Source: Saccharomonospora viridis DSM 43017 (lineage in GTDB: Bacteria > Actinomycetota > Actinomycetes > Mycobacteriales > Pseudonocardiaceae). Taken from it: a stretch of DNA of 64,000 nt. The stretch is taken from NCBI RefSeq assembly GCF_000023865.1, contig NC_013159.1:3064001-3128000 (forward strand). The letters are read 5' to 3'. Shown here one piece after another: positions 8,467 through 18,254 of this stretch. A model generated the notes under the pieces. That model made no database searches. It was given only the letters and a program-made list of their open reading frames with translations, and had not been told where the DNA came from. How positions within the stretch are numbered: the first letter of the stretch is position 1; each line of letters starts with the position of its first letter. Position numbers and translations under genes: made by a program.

Positions 8467-9720
8467 ATGCGCGTGCTGATGTTGTCTTGGGAATACCCGC
8501 CGGTGGTGGTCGGAGGGCTCGCCCGACACGTCCACGCGCTGGCCAGGCACTTGGCGAACGCCGGCCACGACGTGGTGGTGCTGTGTCGGCACGACGCCGG
8601 CACCGACGCCGCGACGCATCCCACGACCGATGAGGTGGTCGACGGCGTCCGGCTGATCCGGGTCGCCGAGGACCCGATGCACGTGACTTTCGAACGTGAC
8701 CTCGTGGCCTGGACACTCGCCATGGGGCACGCGATGATCCGCGCGGGCATCCGGTTGTTCCGCACCTGGCGGCCCGACGTCGTGCACGCGCACGATTGGC
8801 TCGTCACCCACCCCTCGATCGCGTTGGCCGAAGCGGCCCAGGTGCCGCTGGTCGGCACCATCCACGCCACCGAAGCGGGGCGGCATTCGGGCTGGCTGTC
8901 GCATTCGCTCAACCAACAGATCCACTCCGTGGAGTGGTGGCTGGCCAACCGGGTGGACGCCCTCATCACCTGTTCGGAGGCCATGCGTCGCGAGGTGGTG
9001 CACCTGTTCGAGGTGCCGAGCGAGGACATCACCGTGATCCGCAACGGCATCGAGGAGCAGAACTGGTGGGTGGCCGAGGAACACATCGCCCGCGCCCGTG
9101 CCACGCACAGTCCCGACGACGCGCCGTTGCTGCTGTACTTCGGCAGACTGGAGTGGGAAAAGGGCGTCCAAGACCTACTCGACGCCCTGCCGGAGATCCG
9201 ACGGAGGCATCCCGGCACGCGACTGGTGGTGGCCGGTACCGGCAGGCATCGGGACGAACTGGTCGCGCAGACGGCCCGATTGGCCTTGGACGACGCCGTG
9301 GACTTCGTGGGTCACCTGTCCGACTCCCGGCTTCGGGCGGTGCTGTCGGCCGCCGACGCGGTGGTGCTGCCGAGCCGGTACGAACCGTTCGGCATCGTCG
9401 CGCTCGAGGCGGCCGCCGCCCGGGCCCCGTTGGTGGCGTCCACGGCCGGTGGCCTCGGGGAACTGGTGATCAACGGCGAGACGGGGCTGTCGTTCGCGCC
9501 CGGTGACGTCGACGGCATCATCCGCACGGTGGACGCGGTGCTCGCCGACGCCGAGGCGGCGGAACGCCGCGCACACGCCGCCCGCTCCCGGCTGGCGACC
9601 GACTTCGATTGGGGTCGCATCGCCCAGCAGACCGCGCAGGTCTACCGGCGGGCCAAGGCGTCCCCTCCGCAGGAATTCGGCCGCCCCAAGATCGCGACGG
9701 GGAACGCCTTCGAACCGTGA
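8467..9720 (+). CDS. GT4 glycosyltransferase, alpha-1,4-glucosyltransferase (Rv3032-like)
   Basis: A 417-residue GT-B fold glycosyltransferase. The N-terminal MRVLMLSWEYPPVVVGGLARH motif with its acceptor-site glycine pair, the C-terminal LLYFGRLEWEKGVQDLL strand and the EPFGIVALEAAAA nucleotide-sugar motif (ExxxxxxxE) are all clear. Mycobacterial Rv3032 elongates the alpha-1,4-glucan of methylglucose lipopolysaccharide and also contributes to glycogen, using UDP- or ADP-glucose. The gene is read from a likely leaderless transcript. It is two genes away from the branching enzyme and methyltransferase. Confidence 0.92.
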   Translation: MRVLMLSWEYPPVVVGGLARHVHALARHLANAGHDVVVLCRHDAGTDAATHPTTDEVVDGVRLIRVAEDPMHVTFERDLVAWTLAMGHAMIRAGIRLFRTWRPDVVHAHDWLVTHPSIALAEAAQVPLVGTIHATEAGRHSGWLSHSLNQQIHSVEWWLANRVDALITCSEAMRREVVHLFEVPSEDITVIRNGIEEQNWWVAEEHIARARATHSPDDAPLLLYFGRLEWEKGVQDLLDALPEIRRRHPGTRLVVAGTGRHRDELVAQTARLALDDAVDFVGHLSDSRLRAVLSAADAVVLPSRYEPFGIVALEAAAARAPLVASTAGGLGELVINGETGLSFAPGDVDGIIRTVDAVLADAEAAERRAHAARSRLATDFDWGRIAQQTAQVYRRAKASPPQEFGRPKIATGNAFEP

Positions 9721-9726
9721 ACGTGA

Positions 9727-9805
9727 CTCGTGGGCGTGGCCACACCCGCCGGCGTGGCGTCCCGACGACTTCTCCAGTCGCGGCGAGGCTGGCTCCGCCC
9801 ACGAG
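9727..9805. terminator. weak long-loop inverted repeat between convergent genes
   Basis: Ten-base arms CTCGTGGGCG (9727-9736) and CGCCCACGAG (9796-9805) are separated by 59 bases, directly after the GT4 stop. This could be a bidirectional terminator, but the loop is long. Confidence 0.3.
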
Positions 9806-9840
9806 AACGGAACCCTGAAGCACCGAGGGTGCGCTCGCGG

Positions 9841-10236
9841 TTACTCGGCACCCCTGCGGTACAGGGCGTTGTACCGGTCCCGCATCTCGGAGTCGGTCTC
9901 GGCACGTGCCGCTTCGCGGATCGCCCTCGCGGTACCGTACTCGTAGCCGTGCTTGGCTATGCGGTGCTCGCAGTTCTCGTCGGCATAGGCGAACGAGTAG
10001 AAGTAGCCGACCAACACCGCCAGCAGACACAGCATGAGCCGCAGCACCAACGGCCCCGGCAGTAGCAACCACACCGCCGCCAGCGGGGCGACGAGCACCG
10101 TGCTGCGAGCGGCGTGCCGCCACAGGTAATGCTTGCTCGTGACGTCGTGCAGTACCCATTCCCGGTACTCGGCGGGAAGGGCGCCCCCCGCGGCGTACCA
10201 CAACCACTGGATCGGATTCGGTCGTCGACGGGCCAT
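9841..10236 (-). CDS. small membrane protein, DUF5313-like
   Basis: A 131-residue protein starting MARRRPNPIQWLWYA at 10236. Two adjacent hydrophobic segments (about residues 45-85, including VLVAPLAAVWLLLPGPLVLR and LMLCLLAVLVGYFYSFAYA) are followed by a charged cytoplasmic tail. It resembles the actinobacterial DUF5313 family, of unknown function. The start is fixed by a TAGGGT box 7 bases upstream, giving a leaderless mRNA. The frame stays open upstream without coding character. Confidence 0.75.
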   Translation of the reverse strand: MARRRPNPIQWLWYAAGGALPAEYREWVLHDVTSKHYLWRHAARSTVLVAPLAAVWLLLPGPLVLRLMLCLLAVLVGYFYSFAYADENCEHRIAKHGYEYGTARAIREAARAETDSEMRDRYNALYRRGAE

Positions 10237-10243
10237 ACCGACC

Positions 10244-10249
10244 ACCCTA
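10244..10249 (-). promoter_or_regulatory. leaderless -10 box of the DUF5313-like gene
   Basis: TAGGGT on the minus strand, 7 bases before the ATG at 10236. Confidence 0.5.
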
Positions 10250-10719
10250 TCCCGCGACAGAGGGTCCCTTCCCGATGCGAGTGCCGCGGAGACCAACATC
10301 ACCGAGGGCCTTACGCGGGTGCGGTGCCGCCGCCTCGGCCCGGTGGCCGTAGGCCGTGTCGCGCACCAACACCGGCCCCTGGACGAGGAGCTCCGTGGTT
10401 CGGGTCCGTCGGTGCCCTCGGCGGTGTCCTCAACGACCCTGGCGAACAGGCCCGTCGATCCCACGGTGGGCCGACTGCTTCATGGAGTGAGAACGGGCAC
10501 GTCACCCGTGGTGACGGGACCGACGCGGCTCGCCCTGCCCCAGCGACTCACCGCCGAGGCCAGGACGTCGCCGAATCACCCGGGACGAACCCGTTGCACC
10601 GACGCTCCGGGACTTTTCTGCCGAACCCGCCTCGTCGCTCCCCGAGGATTCATTCTCATCGGTCCACAAAGGAGCAAGAAGCACACGTCGGGCGGAGCCC
10701 TCGTTCGCCGGCGCGGGGT
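10250..10719. other. 470-base region with no convincing gene
   Basis: Several frames are open simply because the DNA is GC-rich, but none shows a family match, a ribosome binding site or normal codon use. The region lies upstream of the DUF5313-like gene and downstream of the DUF1348-type gene, both on the minus strand. Confidence 0.45.
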
Positions 10720-11178
10720 TCAGAACACCGGCAGCAGCAGGCCGTGCTCCTCCTCCGAACGCGGACCGAAGATCCGACGCTGGGAGGCGTCGATCGGAAA
10801 GTCGTTGATGCTGGCCTCACGCCGGGACATCAGCCCGTCCTCGGTGAACTCCCACAGCTCGTTGCCGTAGCTGCGCCACCACTGTCCCGTGTGATCGCGG
10901 CTTTCGTACTGGAACCGTACGGCGATGCGATTTCCCCGGAACCCCCACAGCTCCTTCCGGAGCGCGTAATCAAGTTCACGTTCCCACTTCTCGGTCAGAA
11001 ACGCGATGATCTGCTCCCGACCGACGATGTGTCGATCGCGGTTGCGCCACACGGAGTCCTCGGTGTAAGCGAGCGCGACCCGTTCCGGGTCACGGGTGTT
11101 CCAGGCGTCCTCGGCCAGCTGGACCTTGTGCGCGGCGGTGTGTTCGTCGAAAGGCGGGAACGGCGGGCGTGATGTCAT
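10720..11178 (-). CDS. nuclear transport factor 2-like protein (DUF1348/SnoaL-like)
   Basis: A 152-residue protein matching the DUF1348 branch of the NTF2/SnoaL fold: [33 protein letters not shown] followed by ELWEF. These single-domain alpha+beta barrels bind small ligands; the function of this family is unknown. The ATG at 11178 follows a TATGGT box by 6 bases, implying a leaderless transcript. A perfect palindrome directly upstream, and a divergent tetR gene, suggest that TetR represses this gene in the absence of an inducer. Confidence 0.85.
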   Translation of the reverse strand: MTSRPPFPPFDEHTAAHKVQLAEDAWNTRDPERVALAYTEDSVWRNRDRHIVGREQIIAFLTEKWERELDYALRKELWGFRGNRIAVRFQYESRDHTGQWWRSYGNELWEFTEDGLMSRREASINDFPIDASQRRIFGPRSEEEHGLLLPVF

Positions 11179-11184
11179 GGACCC

Positions 11185-11190
11185 ACCATA
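11185..11190 (-). promoter_or_regulatory. leaderless -10 box of the DUF1348 gene
   Basis: TATGGT on the minus strand, 6 bases before the start at 11178 and directly touching the palindrome at 11191-11206. Confidence 0.55.
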
Positions 11191-11206
11191 GAGAACGATC
11201 GTTCTC
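11191..11206. promoter_or_regulatory. TetR operator candidate, 16-bp perfect palindrome
   Basis: GAGAACGATCGTTCTC is perfectly symmetrical and lies between the divergent DUF1348 gene and tetR, next to the -10 box of the former and 17 bases before the tetR start. This is the classical layout of an autoregulated TetR divergon. Confidence 0.75.
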
Positions 11207-11223
11207 CATGCCAGGGTGGAGTC

Positions 11224-11790
11224 ATGGACGTCGAGGAAGTCACCACCCGCGTGCTGGACGCGGCCGAGGAGCAGTTCTACGAACGCGGCATCCAGGCCGT
11301 GGGCATGGACGCGATCCGCGCCCGTTCCGGGGTGTCCCTGAAACGGCTGTACCAGTGCTTTCCATCCAAAAACCACATCGTGGCCGCCTACCTACGACGT
11401 CGTGACACCCGCTGGCGGACCGAACTCGCCGAGTACGTGCGCACACACGGCCACACCCCCAGGCGCGCGGTACTGGCGGTGTTCGACTGGCTGTCCGAAT
11501 GGTTCCACCGCCCGGAGTTCCGAGGGTGCGCGTTCGTCAACTCGTTCGGCGAACTCGGTGGGGTGTCCCCGGCCGTGGCGAAGGCCGCACGGGAACACAA
11601 GGAAGCCGTCGCCGCCTATCTACGTCGGCTCGTGGAACCACTTCGAGTGTCCGATCCGGACGGACTCACCGCCCAACTCACCGTACTCCTGGAAGGAGCC
11701 ACGGTGGTGGCGGCGGTGACGGGCGACCTCGAGGCGGCCCGCGCAAGCCGCGCTTGCGCCGAGACAGCGCTCGATGCGGCGCTCGGCTGA
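11224..11790 (+). CDS. TetR family transcriptional regulator
   Basis: A 188-residue TetR protein. The N-terminal helix-turn-helix covers about residues 5-50 ([24 protein letters not shown], with the recognition helix in [12 protein letters not shown]). The C-terminal part holds the ligand-binding helices, including [18 protein letters not shown], typical of the LmrA/YxaF-like TetR branch. It is divergent from the DUF1348 gene over a 45-base region with a perfect palindrome and probably represses both genes. The ligand is unknown. Confidence 0.92.
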   Translation: MDVEEVTTRVLDAAEEQFYERGIQAVGMDAIRARSGVSLKRLYQCFPSKNHIVAAYLRRRDTRWRTELAEYVRTHGHTPRRAVLAVFDWLSEWFHRPEFRGCAFVNSFGELGGVSPAVAKAAREHKEAVAAYLRRLVEPLRVSDPDGLTAQLTVLLEGATVVAAVTGDLEAARASRACAETALDAALG

Positions 11791-11794
11791 GTGC

Positions 11795-11847
11795 GGCCGT
11801 GGCGGCCACCGCCCGCCGGGCCCCCGACGACGGTGGCCGCCACGGCC
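11795..11847. terminator. bidirectional terminator between tetR and aceB
   Basis: Perfect 17-base arms (11795-11811 and 11831-11847) enclose a 19-base loop between two convergent genes. It starts 4 bases after the tetR stop. Confidence 0.75.
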
Positions 11848-11885
11848 TCCACAGTGACCTCCGACTTCGTCCGGCAGCCGGGTGG

Positions 11886-13490
11886 TCAGCTCGGCGTTGT
11901 CAAGTACCGCGCATAGGCACCCGTGGTGAAGAAACTCGGCAGCTTCTCACCCAGCGCCGTCTCGACGAAGATCTCCCGGGCCTCACTGAGCCGGTTGTCC
12001 GCACCGAGATCGGCGTACACGGCCGCGAGCTCGATGTCCAACCACTCCGTCACCCGCTCACGCGTGACCGCGGTGCCGTCGGCCAGTTTCGTGCCGTTGC
12101 GGACCCACTGCCACACCTGACACCGGGCGATCTCCGCCGTGGCGGCGTCCTCCATGAGGTTGAAGATCGCCGCGGCGCCCGTACCGCGCAGCCACGCATC
12201 GATGTAACGCAGAGCCACGTTGATGTTCGATCGGACGCCCTGCTCGGTGACCTCGCCACCCGCGCTCACCACGTCGAGCAGGTCGTGCGCCGTGACGGCG
12301 ACGTCCTCACGCAGTCTGCCGAGCTGATTCGGCCACCCGCCCAAGAACTCGTCGAACACCTCGCGACACACCGGCACGAGTCCGGGGTGGGCGACCCACG
12401 AACCGTCGAAACCGTCGCCGGCCTCGCGTTCCTTGTCCTGCCGCACCCGCTCCAACGCGGTCGCGTTCACCTCCGGGTCCCGACTCGGGATGAACGCCGC
12501 CATCCCACCGATCGCGTGTGCACCGCGCTTGTGACACGTGCGCACCAGCAACTCGGTGTAGGCCCGCATGAACGGCACCGTCATCGTGACCTGCGCCCGG
12601 TCCGGCAGCACGAAGTCCGCTCCGTGGGAGGCGAAGGTCTTGATGATGCTGAAGATGTAGTCCCATCGGCCCGCGTTCAACCCGGCGGCGTGTTCGCGCA
12701 GCTCGTACAGGATCTCGTCCATCTCGAACGCCGCGGTGATCGTCTCGATCAGCACGGTCGCGCGGATACTGCCCCTCGGGATGCCGAGCTCTTCCTGCGC
12801 CAGCAGGAACACGTCGTTCCACAACCGCGCTTCGAGATGGCTCTCCAGTTTCGGCAGATAGAAGTACGGGCCGCTACCGCGAGCCAACAGCTGTCGTGCG
12901 TTGTGGAAGAAATACAGGCCGAAGTCGACGAGACTGGCCGACACGGGACGGCCGTCGATCCGGATGTGCTTCTCCACCAGGTGCCAGCCCCTCGGCCTGG
13001 CGACGATCGTGGCCGGCTCGTCGCCGATCACGTACCGCTTGCCCCGGTCGGTGAAGTCGATGTTGCGCCGGATCGCGTCGTACAGGTTGAGCTGCCCCGA
13101 CACGATGTTGTGCCACGTCGGTGACGTCGCGTCCTCGAAATCGGCGAGCCACACCTTCGCCCCGGAGTTCAACGCGTTGACCGTCATCTTGCGGTCGGGC
13201 GGACCGGTGATCTCCACCCTGCGGTCCTCAAGACCGGGCGCGGGTGGAGCCACCTGCCACGTCTCGTCGTTGCGGATCCGTTGGGTCTGCGGCAGGAAAC
13301 CCAACGTCTCCTCTCCGGAGGCCAGCCGTTCCCTGCGCCGACGTCGCTCGTCGAGCAGTTCCCGGCGACGGCCCGCGAAGGTGTTGTCCAGTTTCGCGAC
13401 GAACTCCAGCGCGGCCGGAGTGAGGATCTCGTCGTAACGCTCGCGCATGGGACCGGCGACCTGCAGCCGGCCGTTCACCGTGTCAGCCAT
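11886..13490 (-). CDS. aceB: malate synthase A
   Basis: A 534-residue malate synthase A, condensing glyoxylate and acetyl-CoA to malate in the glyoxylate shunt. Family landmarks include [16 protein letters not shown], the [11 protein letters not shown] segment containing the catalytic arginine, and [10 protein letters not shown]. The ATG at 13490 follows AAGGGGAC. It lies 35 bases downstream of aceA and is probably co-transcribed, so growth on acetate or fatty acids would induce both. The A-type isoform contrasts with the GlcB (G-type) enzyme of mycobacteria. Confidence 0.97.
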   Translation of the reverse strand: MADTVNGRLQVAGPMRERYDEILTPAALEFVAKLDNTFAGRRRELLDERRRRRERLASGEETLGFLPQTQRIRNDETWQVAPPAPGLEDRRVEITGPPDRKMTVNALNSGAKVWLADFEDATSPTWHNIVSGQLNLYDAIRRNIDFTDRGKRYVIGDEPATIVARPRGWHLVEKHIRIDGRPVSASLVDFGLYFFHNARQLLARGSGPYFYLPKLESHLEARLWNDVFLLAQEELGIPRGSIRATVLIETITAAFEMDEILYELREHAAGLNAGRWDYIFSIIKTFASHGADFVLPDRAQVTMTVPFMRAYTELLVRTCHKRGAHAIGGMAAFIPSRDPEVNATALERVRQDKEREAGDGFDGSWVAHPGLVPVCREVFDEFLGGWPNQLGRLREDVAVTAHDLLDVVSAGGEVTEQGVRSNINVALRYIDAWLRGTGAAAIFNLMEDAATAEIARCQVWQWVRNGTKLADGTAVTRERVTEWLDIELAAVYADLGADNRLSEAREIFVETALGEKLPSFFTTGAYARYLTTPS

Positions 13491-13525
13491 GTCTCGTCCC
13501 CTTCGAGCCGATGACGCAGTTCGGC

Positions 13526-14824
<1,299 letters not shown>

Positions 14825-14837
14825 CGTGTTCTCCAAC

Positions 14838-14853
14838 TTTGCGAACGTTGCGA
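14838..14853. promoter_or_regulatory. RamB-like binding motif, copy 1 (aceA side)
   Basis: TTTGCGAACGTTGCGA lies directly upstream of the aceA start. It resembles the ACTTTGCAAA core of RamB sites in Corynebacterium glutamicum and recurs with one mismatch at 14944. Confidence 0.6.
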
Positions 14854-14909
14854 TCACTCGCCTGTTAACCGGGACCATGACATGTGCAGGGAAAACGGCG
14901 CCAGATCTC

Positions 14910-14924
14910 CAACTTGCCAAGTTG
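14910..14924. promoter_or_regulatory. inverted repeat in the aceA/ramB promoter region
   Basis: CAACTT-GCC-AAGTTG, six-base arms around a 3-base centre, midway between the two RamB-like motifs. It is a candidate second regulator site or part of the RamB-bound region. Confidence 0.4.
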
Positions 14925-14943
14925 TGCTAATTTTTCGTAGCAT

Positions 14944-14959
14944 TTTGCAAACGTTGCGA
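14944..14959. promoter_or_regulatory. RamB-like binding motif, copy 2 (ramB side)
   Basis: TTTGCAAACGTTGCGA differs from copy 1 at one position and contains the exact TTTGCAAA core. It lies about 80 bases before the ramB start, suggesting autoregulation. Confidence 0.6.
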
Positions 14960-15039
14960 ACCCTGAGGTTCACAACGACGTGGATTCCGGGTTCTTGATC
15001 GTTCCCGGCAAGGAAGTCCTTCACGGGGGATTCGATTCA

Positions 15040-16467
15040 GTGAGCAAGACTTTCGCCGGAGCGCGACTGCGTCATCTGCGAGAAAGCCGGTCGATGAGCC
15101 AAGCCGAGCTGGCTCGACTGCTCGAAATCTCACCGAGTTACCTCAACCAGATCGAGCACAACACCCGTCCGCTGACCGTTCCGGTACTGCTTCGCATCAC
15201 CGAAGCGTTCGGTGTGGACGCCGAGTTCTTCGCCAACAACGACACCTCCCGACTTGTCGCCGACGTCCGAGAGGCACTGTTGGACGAGTCGGTCAACGCC
15301 GACGTCTCCCCCGGGGAGATCAACGACTTGGCGAAGAACCTGCCCTCGGTGGCGCAGGCACTGGTCAAGTTGCACCGCAACTACCGCAACGCCATCGAGG
15401 CCACCGCGGCGCTCGTCACCGAGGACGGGCGCGGCACCCACGGCAGCCCCGCGGCACCCCTCCCCCACGAGGAGGTGCGGGACTTCTTCTACGAGCGCGA
15501 GAACTACGTCGCCGAACTCGACGAACGCGCCGAGAAGATGTACGAGGAACTGGGCCTGCGTCGAGACGAGATCCGAAACGGACTGCGCGATCGCCTGGCC
15601 GAACACTACGGCGTCACCGTGACCACCGAGGGACTCAACCTCGCCGCGGGCGAACAACACCGTTACGAACCCGACGCGAAGGTGCTGCGACTGGCGCCGA
15701 CACTGCGCATCGGACAGCAGGCGTTCCGCATGGCCTCGCAGATCGCGCTGCTGGAGTACGACGACCTGATCACCGAACTGGCCGATTCGTGGGCGTTCTC
15801 GGGCCCACCGGCACGCTCGTTGGCGCGGGTGGGCCTGGCGAACTACTTCGCGGGCGCGCTGATCCTGCCCTACAAGGCGTTCCTCAGCGCGGCCGAACGG
15901 TTCCGCTACGACATCGAGTTGCTGTGCGAGCACTTCGGTGTCGGATTCGAGACGGTGTGCCACCGCCTGTCCACGTTGCAACGGCCCAAGATGCGCGGTA
16001 TTCCGTTCTCGTTCGTCCGGGTCGACCGCGCGGGCAACATGTCGAAGCGCCAATCGGCCGCCGGGTTCCACTTCTCCCGCGTGGGCGGTGCTTGTCCGTT
16101 GTGGGTCATCTACGAGGCGTTCACCCGCCCCGGCAAGATCCTCCCCCAGGTCGTGACGCTGCCGGACGGCAAAAGCTACTTCTGGATCGCGCGCACCGTC
16201 TCCCGCAACATCGGCGGGTACGGCAGTCCGGGGAAGATGTTCTCGGTGGGACTCGGCTGCGAACTACGCCACGCCCACCGACTGGTCTACTCCGCGGGGT
16301 TGAACCTCGACGACAAGTCCGCAGCCACCCCCATCGGCATGGGCTGCAAGGTGTGTGAACGTCCCGCCTGCCCCCAACGGGCGTTCCCGACGATCGGCAA
16401 GGAACTGACAGTGGACGAGAACACCAGCACGTTCGTCCCGTATCCCGCGGTACCGAAGACGGACTGA
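15040..16467 (+). CDS. ramB: RamB/ScfR-type XRE family regulator of acetate metabolism
   Basis: A 475-residue regulator. An XRE-type helix-turn-helix at about residues 5-58 (ARLRHLRESRSMSQAELARLLEISPSYLNQIE) is followed by an IrrE-like domain and a C-terminal DUF2083 region ending in a cysteine cluster, GCKVCERPACPQR. This architecture is that of RamB and other short-chain fatty acyl-CoA responsive regulators, which control aceA, aceB and acetate activation. The GTG start at 15040 follows GGGGGA and gives the usual MSKTF N-terminus; an in-frame start at 14980 is less likely. Divergence from aceA supports local control. Confidence 0.92.
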   Translation: MSKTFAGARLRHLRESRSMSQAELARLLEISPSYLNQIEHNTRPLTVPVLLRITEAFGVDAEFFANNDTSRLVADVREALLDESVNADVSPGEINDLAKNLPSVAQALVKLHRNYRNAIEATAALVTEDGRGTHGSPAAPLPHEEVRDFFYERENYVAELDERAEKMYEELGLRRDEIRNGLRDRLAEHYGVTVTTEGLNLAAGEQHRYEPDAKVLRLAPTLRIGQQAFRMASQIALLEYDDLITELADSWAFSGPPARSLARVGLANYFAGALILPYKAFLSAAERFRYDIELLCEHFGVGFETVCHRLSTLQRPKMRGIPFSFVRVDRAGNMSKRQSAAGFHFSRVGGACPLWVIYEAFTRPGKILPQVVTLPDGKSYFWIARTVSRNIGGYGSPGKMFSVGLGCELRHAHRLVYSAGLNLDDKSAATPIGMGCKVCERPACPQRAFPTIGKELTVDENTSTFVPYPAVPKTD

Positions 16468-16484
16468 TCCCGACCGAGCCCCGT

Positions 16485-16537
16485 CCGGGGTGCGATCTCA
16501 CCGCCATGGGGAGGCGCTCAGGGGGACCGCACCCCGG
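16485..16537. terminator. inverted repeat between convergent ramB and the carboxypeptidase gene
   Basis: Ten-base arms CCGGGGTGCG and CGCACCCCGG (16485-16494, 16528-16537) with a 33-base loop. It is a plausible bidirectional terminator, moderate because of the loop length. Confidence 0.45.
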
Positions 16538-16550
16538 TCATCGGCCTCGA

Positions 16551-17876
16551 TCAGTGCGAGGCCACCGTCCGTGTGTCGTCGATGACGCTACCGATACTCG
16601 GACCACGCGGCGGGATCGCGTCGTAGTCGGCCGGGTCGAGCTGGTTCACCCGGCCGCTGGCCACCGCGGAGAGCATCCCGTCGAGTCCGATGTAGACAGC
16701 CCTGGTCAACGCCGCGCGATACTGCTGGCCGAGCGTCTGGGTCTGTCCGCGCACCTCGAACAACACCGTGCCGCTTCCGTTGAGCGCGAAACTCCCGAGC
16801 CCGGTCCCCGGCAGGTGGAGATCCTGAGGGTAGAGCGTGACGTTGCCGAACAACGGTCGGTTGTTCGCCGCCCCCTGCAGCGCGTTGTAGACCGCGACGT
16901 TGAGCCGTTTGGAGTAGTCCAGGTCGTAGTCCGCGGCGTACTGCTCGTATCCCGGCGTGGTGGCCGGATCGTCGACGAACTTGCCGGAGATCGACAGGGT
17001 GACGAATTCGTCCGGGTCGTCCGGCATCACGTAGCACGCGCCCTGGTGGTGCAGGTCGACGTAGACGTCCACCTTGCCGAATTCGGCCTGCAACCCACGG
17101 TAGACGTCTCGCACCGTCCTACTCTCCGGTGTGATGTACCACCCGGGGGACTCGGAACTACCGGGGAAGTCCTCGGCACGCGGCACGTAGTTCAGATCCG
17201 GGTGATAGTCACGGTTGACGTCGAACCCGGGCCGCTCCGAATAGTCGTCCCCCTGGAGCGTGCCGGTGTAGTAGTTCCAGGCGGGCTCGCTCCCCCGCAG
17301 CTGCGGGAACCGAGCCGTCACCTCCTCCCACGTCATGTCATTGCCGCGCCGGTCCAGTTCGGCACCGTCGGGGTTGATCTTCGGGATCGCGACGATGGTC
17401 AGTTCGTCAAGCCACCGCCGTGCCTTCGCCGAGTCACTGGTGGCCAGCCAGTCCAACAGGTCGAGTATGGCGTCGGTACCGGTCTTCTCGTTGCCGTGGA
17501 TCTCGCTGGTGATCAGTACCGCCTTGGGGCCCGTCCCCGCCCTCGCGCTCCAGATCTCGCGCCCGCGGTTGCTCATGCCGATCTGCTGGACGTCCACCTT
17601 GCCGTCGCTGATCCGCTCGATGCGGTCCAGCTCGATGCCGAGTTCGCGATGGTCGGTGAACTCGTTGATCGGCAGGTCACGCGGCTCGTCGCTGCACTCC
17701 TGAGCCGCGGAGACGAACGCCTCGTCCGTTGCCCGAGGACGATCGAGCTGGGTCGAGTAGGCGGGTACCTCGGAGAGGTCGGTCGACTCCGCGATGGCCG
17801 GGGAAGCGGTCGCGAGCAACGCGAACACTCCAGCGCCGACCAGCGCCGCCCGCGCGGGGCGTCTGATTGCTACCAC
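16551..17876 (-). CDS. secreted M14 family zinc carboxypeptidase
   Basis: A 441-residue secreted metallocarboxypeptidase. The GTG at 17876 (behind a GGAG 6 bases away) gives MVAIRRPARAALVGAG plus a hydrophobic core and an ASPAIAES cleavage region, a Sec signal peptide. A more distal GTG at 17903 overlaps its own Shine-Dalgarno sequence. Zinc ligands are visible in SEIHGNEKTG (HxxE, about residues 127-130) and DLHHQG; the general-base glutamate is in VLFEVRGQT. It should remove C-terminal residues from extracellular peptides. A TAACTT box at 17943-17938 is a possible -10 element. Confidence 0.9.
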   Translation of the reverse strand: MVAIRRPARAALVGAGVFALLATASPAIAESTDLSEVPAYSTQLDRPRATDEAFVSAAQECSDEPRDLPINEFTDHRELGIELDRIERISDGKVDVQQIGMSNRGREIWSARAGTGPKAVLITSEIHGNEKTGTDAILDLLDWLATSDSAKARRWLDELTIVAIPKINPDGAELDRRGNDMTWEEVTARFPQLRGSEPAWNYYTGTLQGDDYSERPGFDVNRDYHPDLNYVPRAEDFPGSSESPGWYITPESRTVRDVYRGLQAEFGKVDVYVDLHHQGACYVMPDDPDEFVTLSISGKFVDDPATTPGYEQYAADYDLDYSKRLNVAVYNALQGAANNRPLFGNVTLYPQDLHLPGTGLGSFALNGSGTVLFEVRGQTQTLGQQYRAALTRAVYIGLDGMLSAVASGRVNQLDPADYDAIPPRGPSIGSVIDDTRTVASH

Positions 17877-18060
17877 GGGTGACTCCGAAAGGACAGGGAC
17901 CACTCCTTGCTGAGAGTGATCACGACGTCACGGACGGAAGTTAGTTGTAGCAACGAACGTCCCCGCCGAAAAGGGCCGGGAAGGGCAGGCGTCGGGTTTG
18001 CCTGTTTCACAGCGACGCTCGACTACGCCCACGTTCGACGTGCTCGTGCCACCTTTCACG

Positions 18061-18240
18061 CTGCGGACACGGCGACACAATCTGCGGACACAGCTGCACA
18101 GGCTGCGGACACGATTGCGCAGCCTGCGGACACAGCTGCACAGGCTGCGGACACGGTGACACAGGCTGCGGACACGATTGCGCAGCCTGCGGACACAGCT
18201 GCACAGCCTGCGGACACGGTGACACAGGCTGCGGACACGG
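18061..18240. repeat. 21-bp minisatellite, eight and a half units
   Basis: Units start at 18061, 18082, 18103, 18124, 18145, 18166, 18187, 18208 and (partial) 18229, always with CTGCGGACAC. Four unit types alternate in the order A-B-C-B-D-C-B-D. The period is divisible by three and several frames on both strands are open, but no gene is evident. C-type units form a 7-bp hairpin (GGCTGCG/CGCAGCC). The array begins 14 bases beyond the acetyltransferase stop codon. Confidence 0.9.
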
Positions 18241-18254
18241 AGTACGGGTGGGCG

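Noticed and set aside
10237-10464. An upstream minus-strand extension of the DUF5313-like protein, with a tempting VVEDTAEGTDGPEP stretch and a possible frameshifted relic
   Set aside because: The leaderless -10 box sets the start at 10236. The extension needs frame changes to look coding, and I could not tie it to a family.
18061-18240. The repeat array as a CRISPR
   Set aside because: The repeats are contiguous with no unique spacers, and no cas gene is present in the window.
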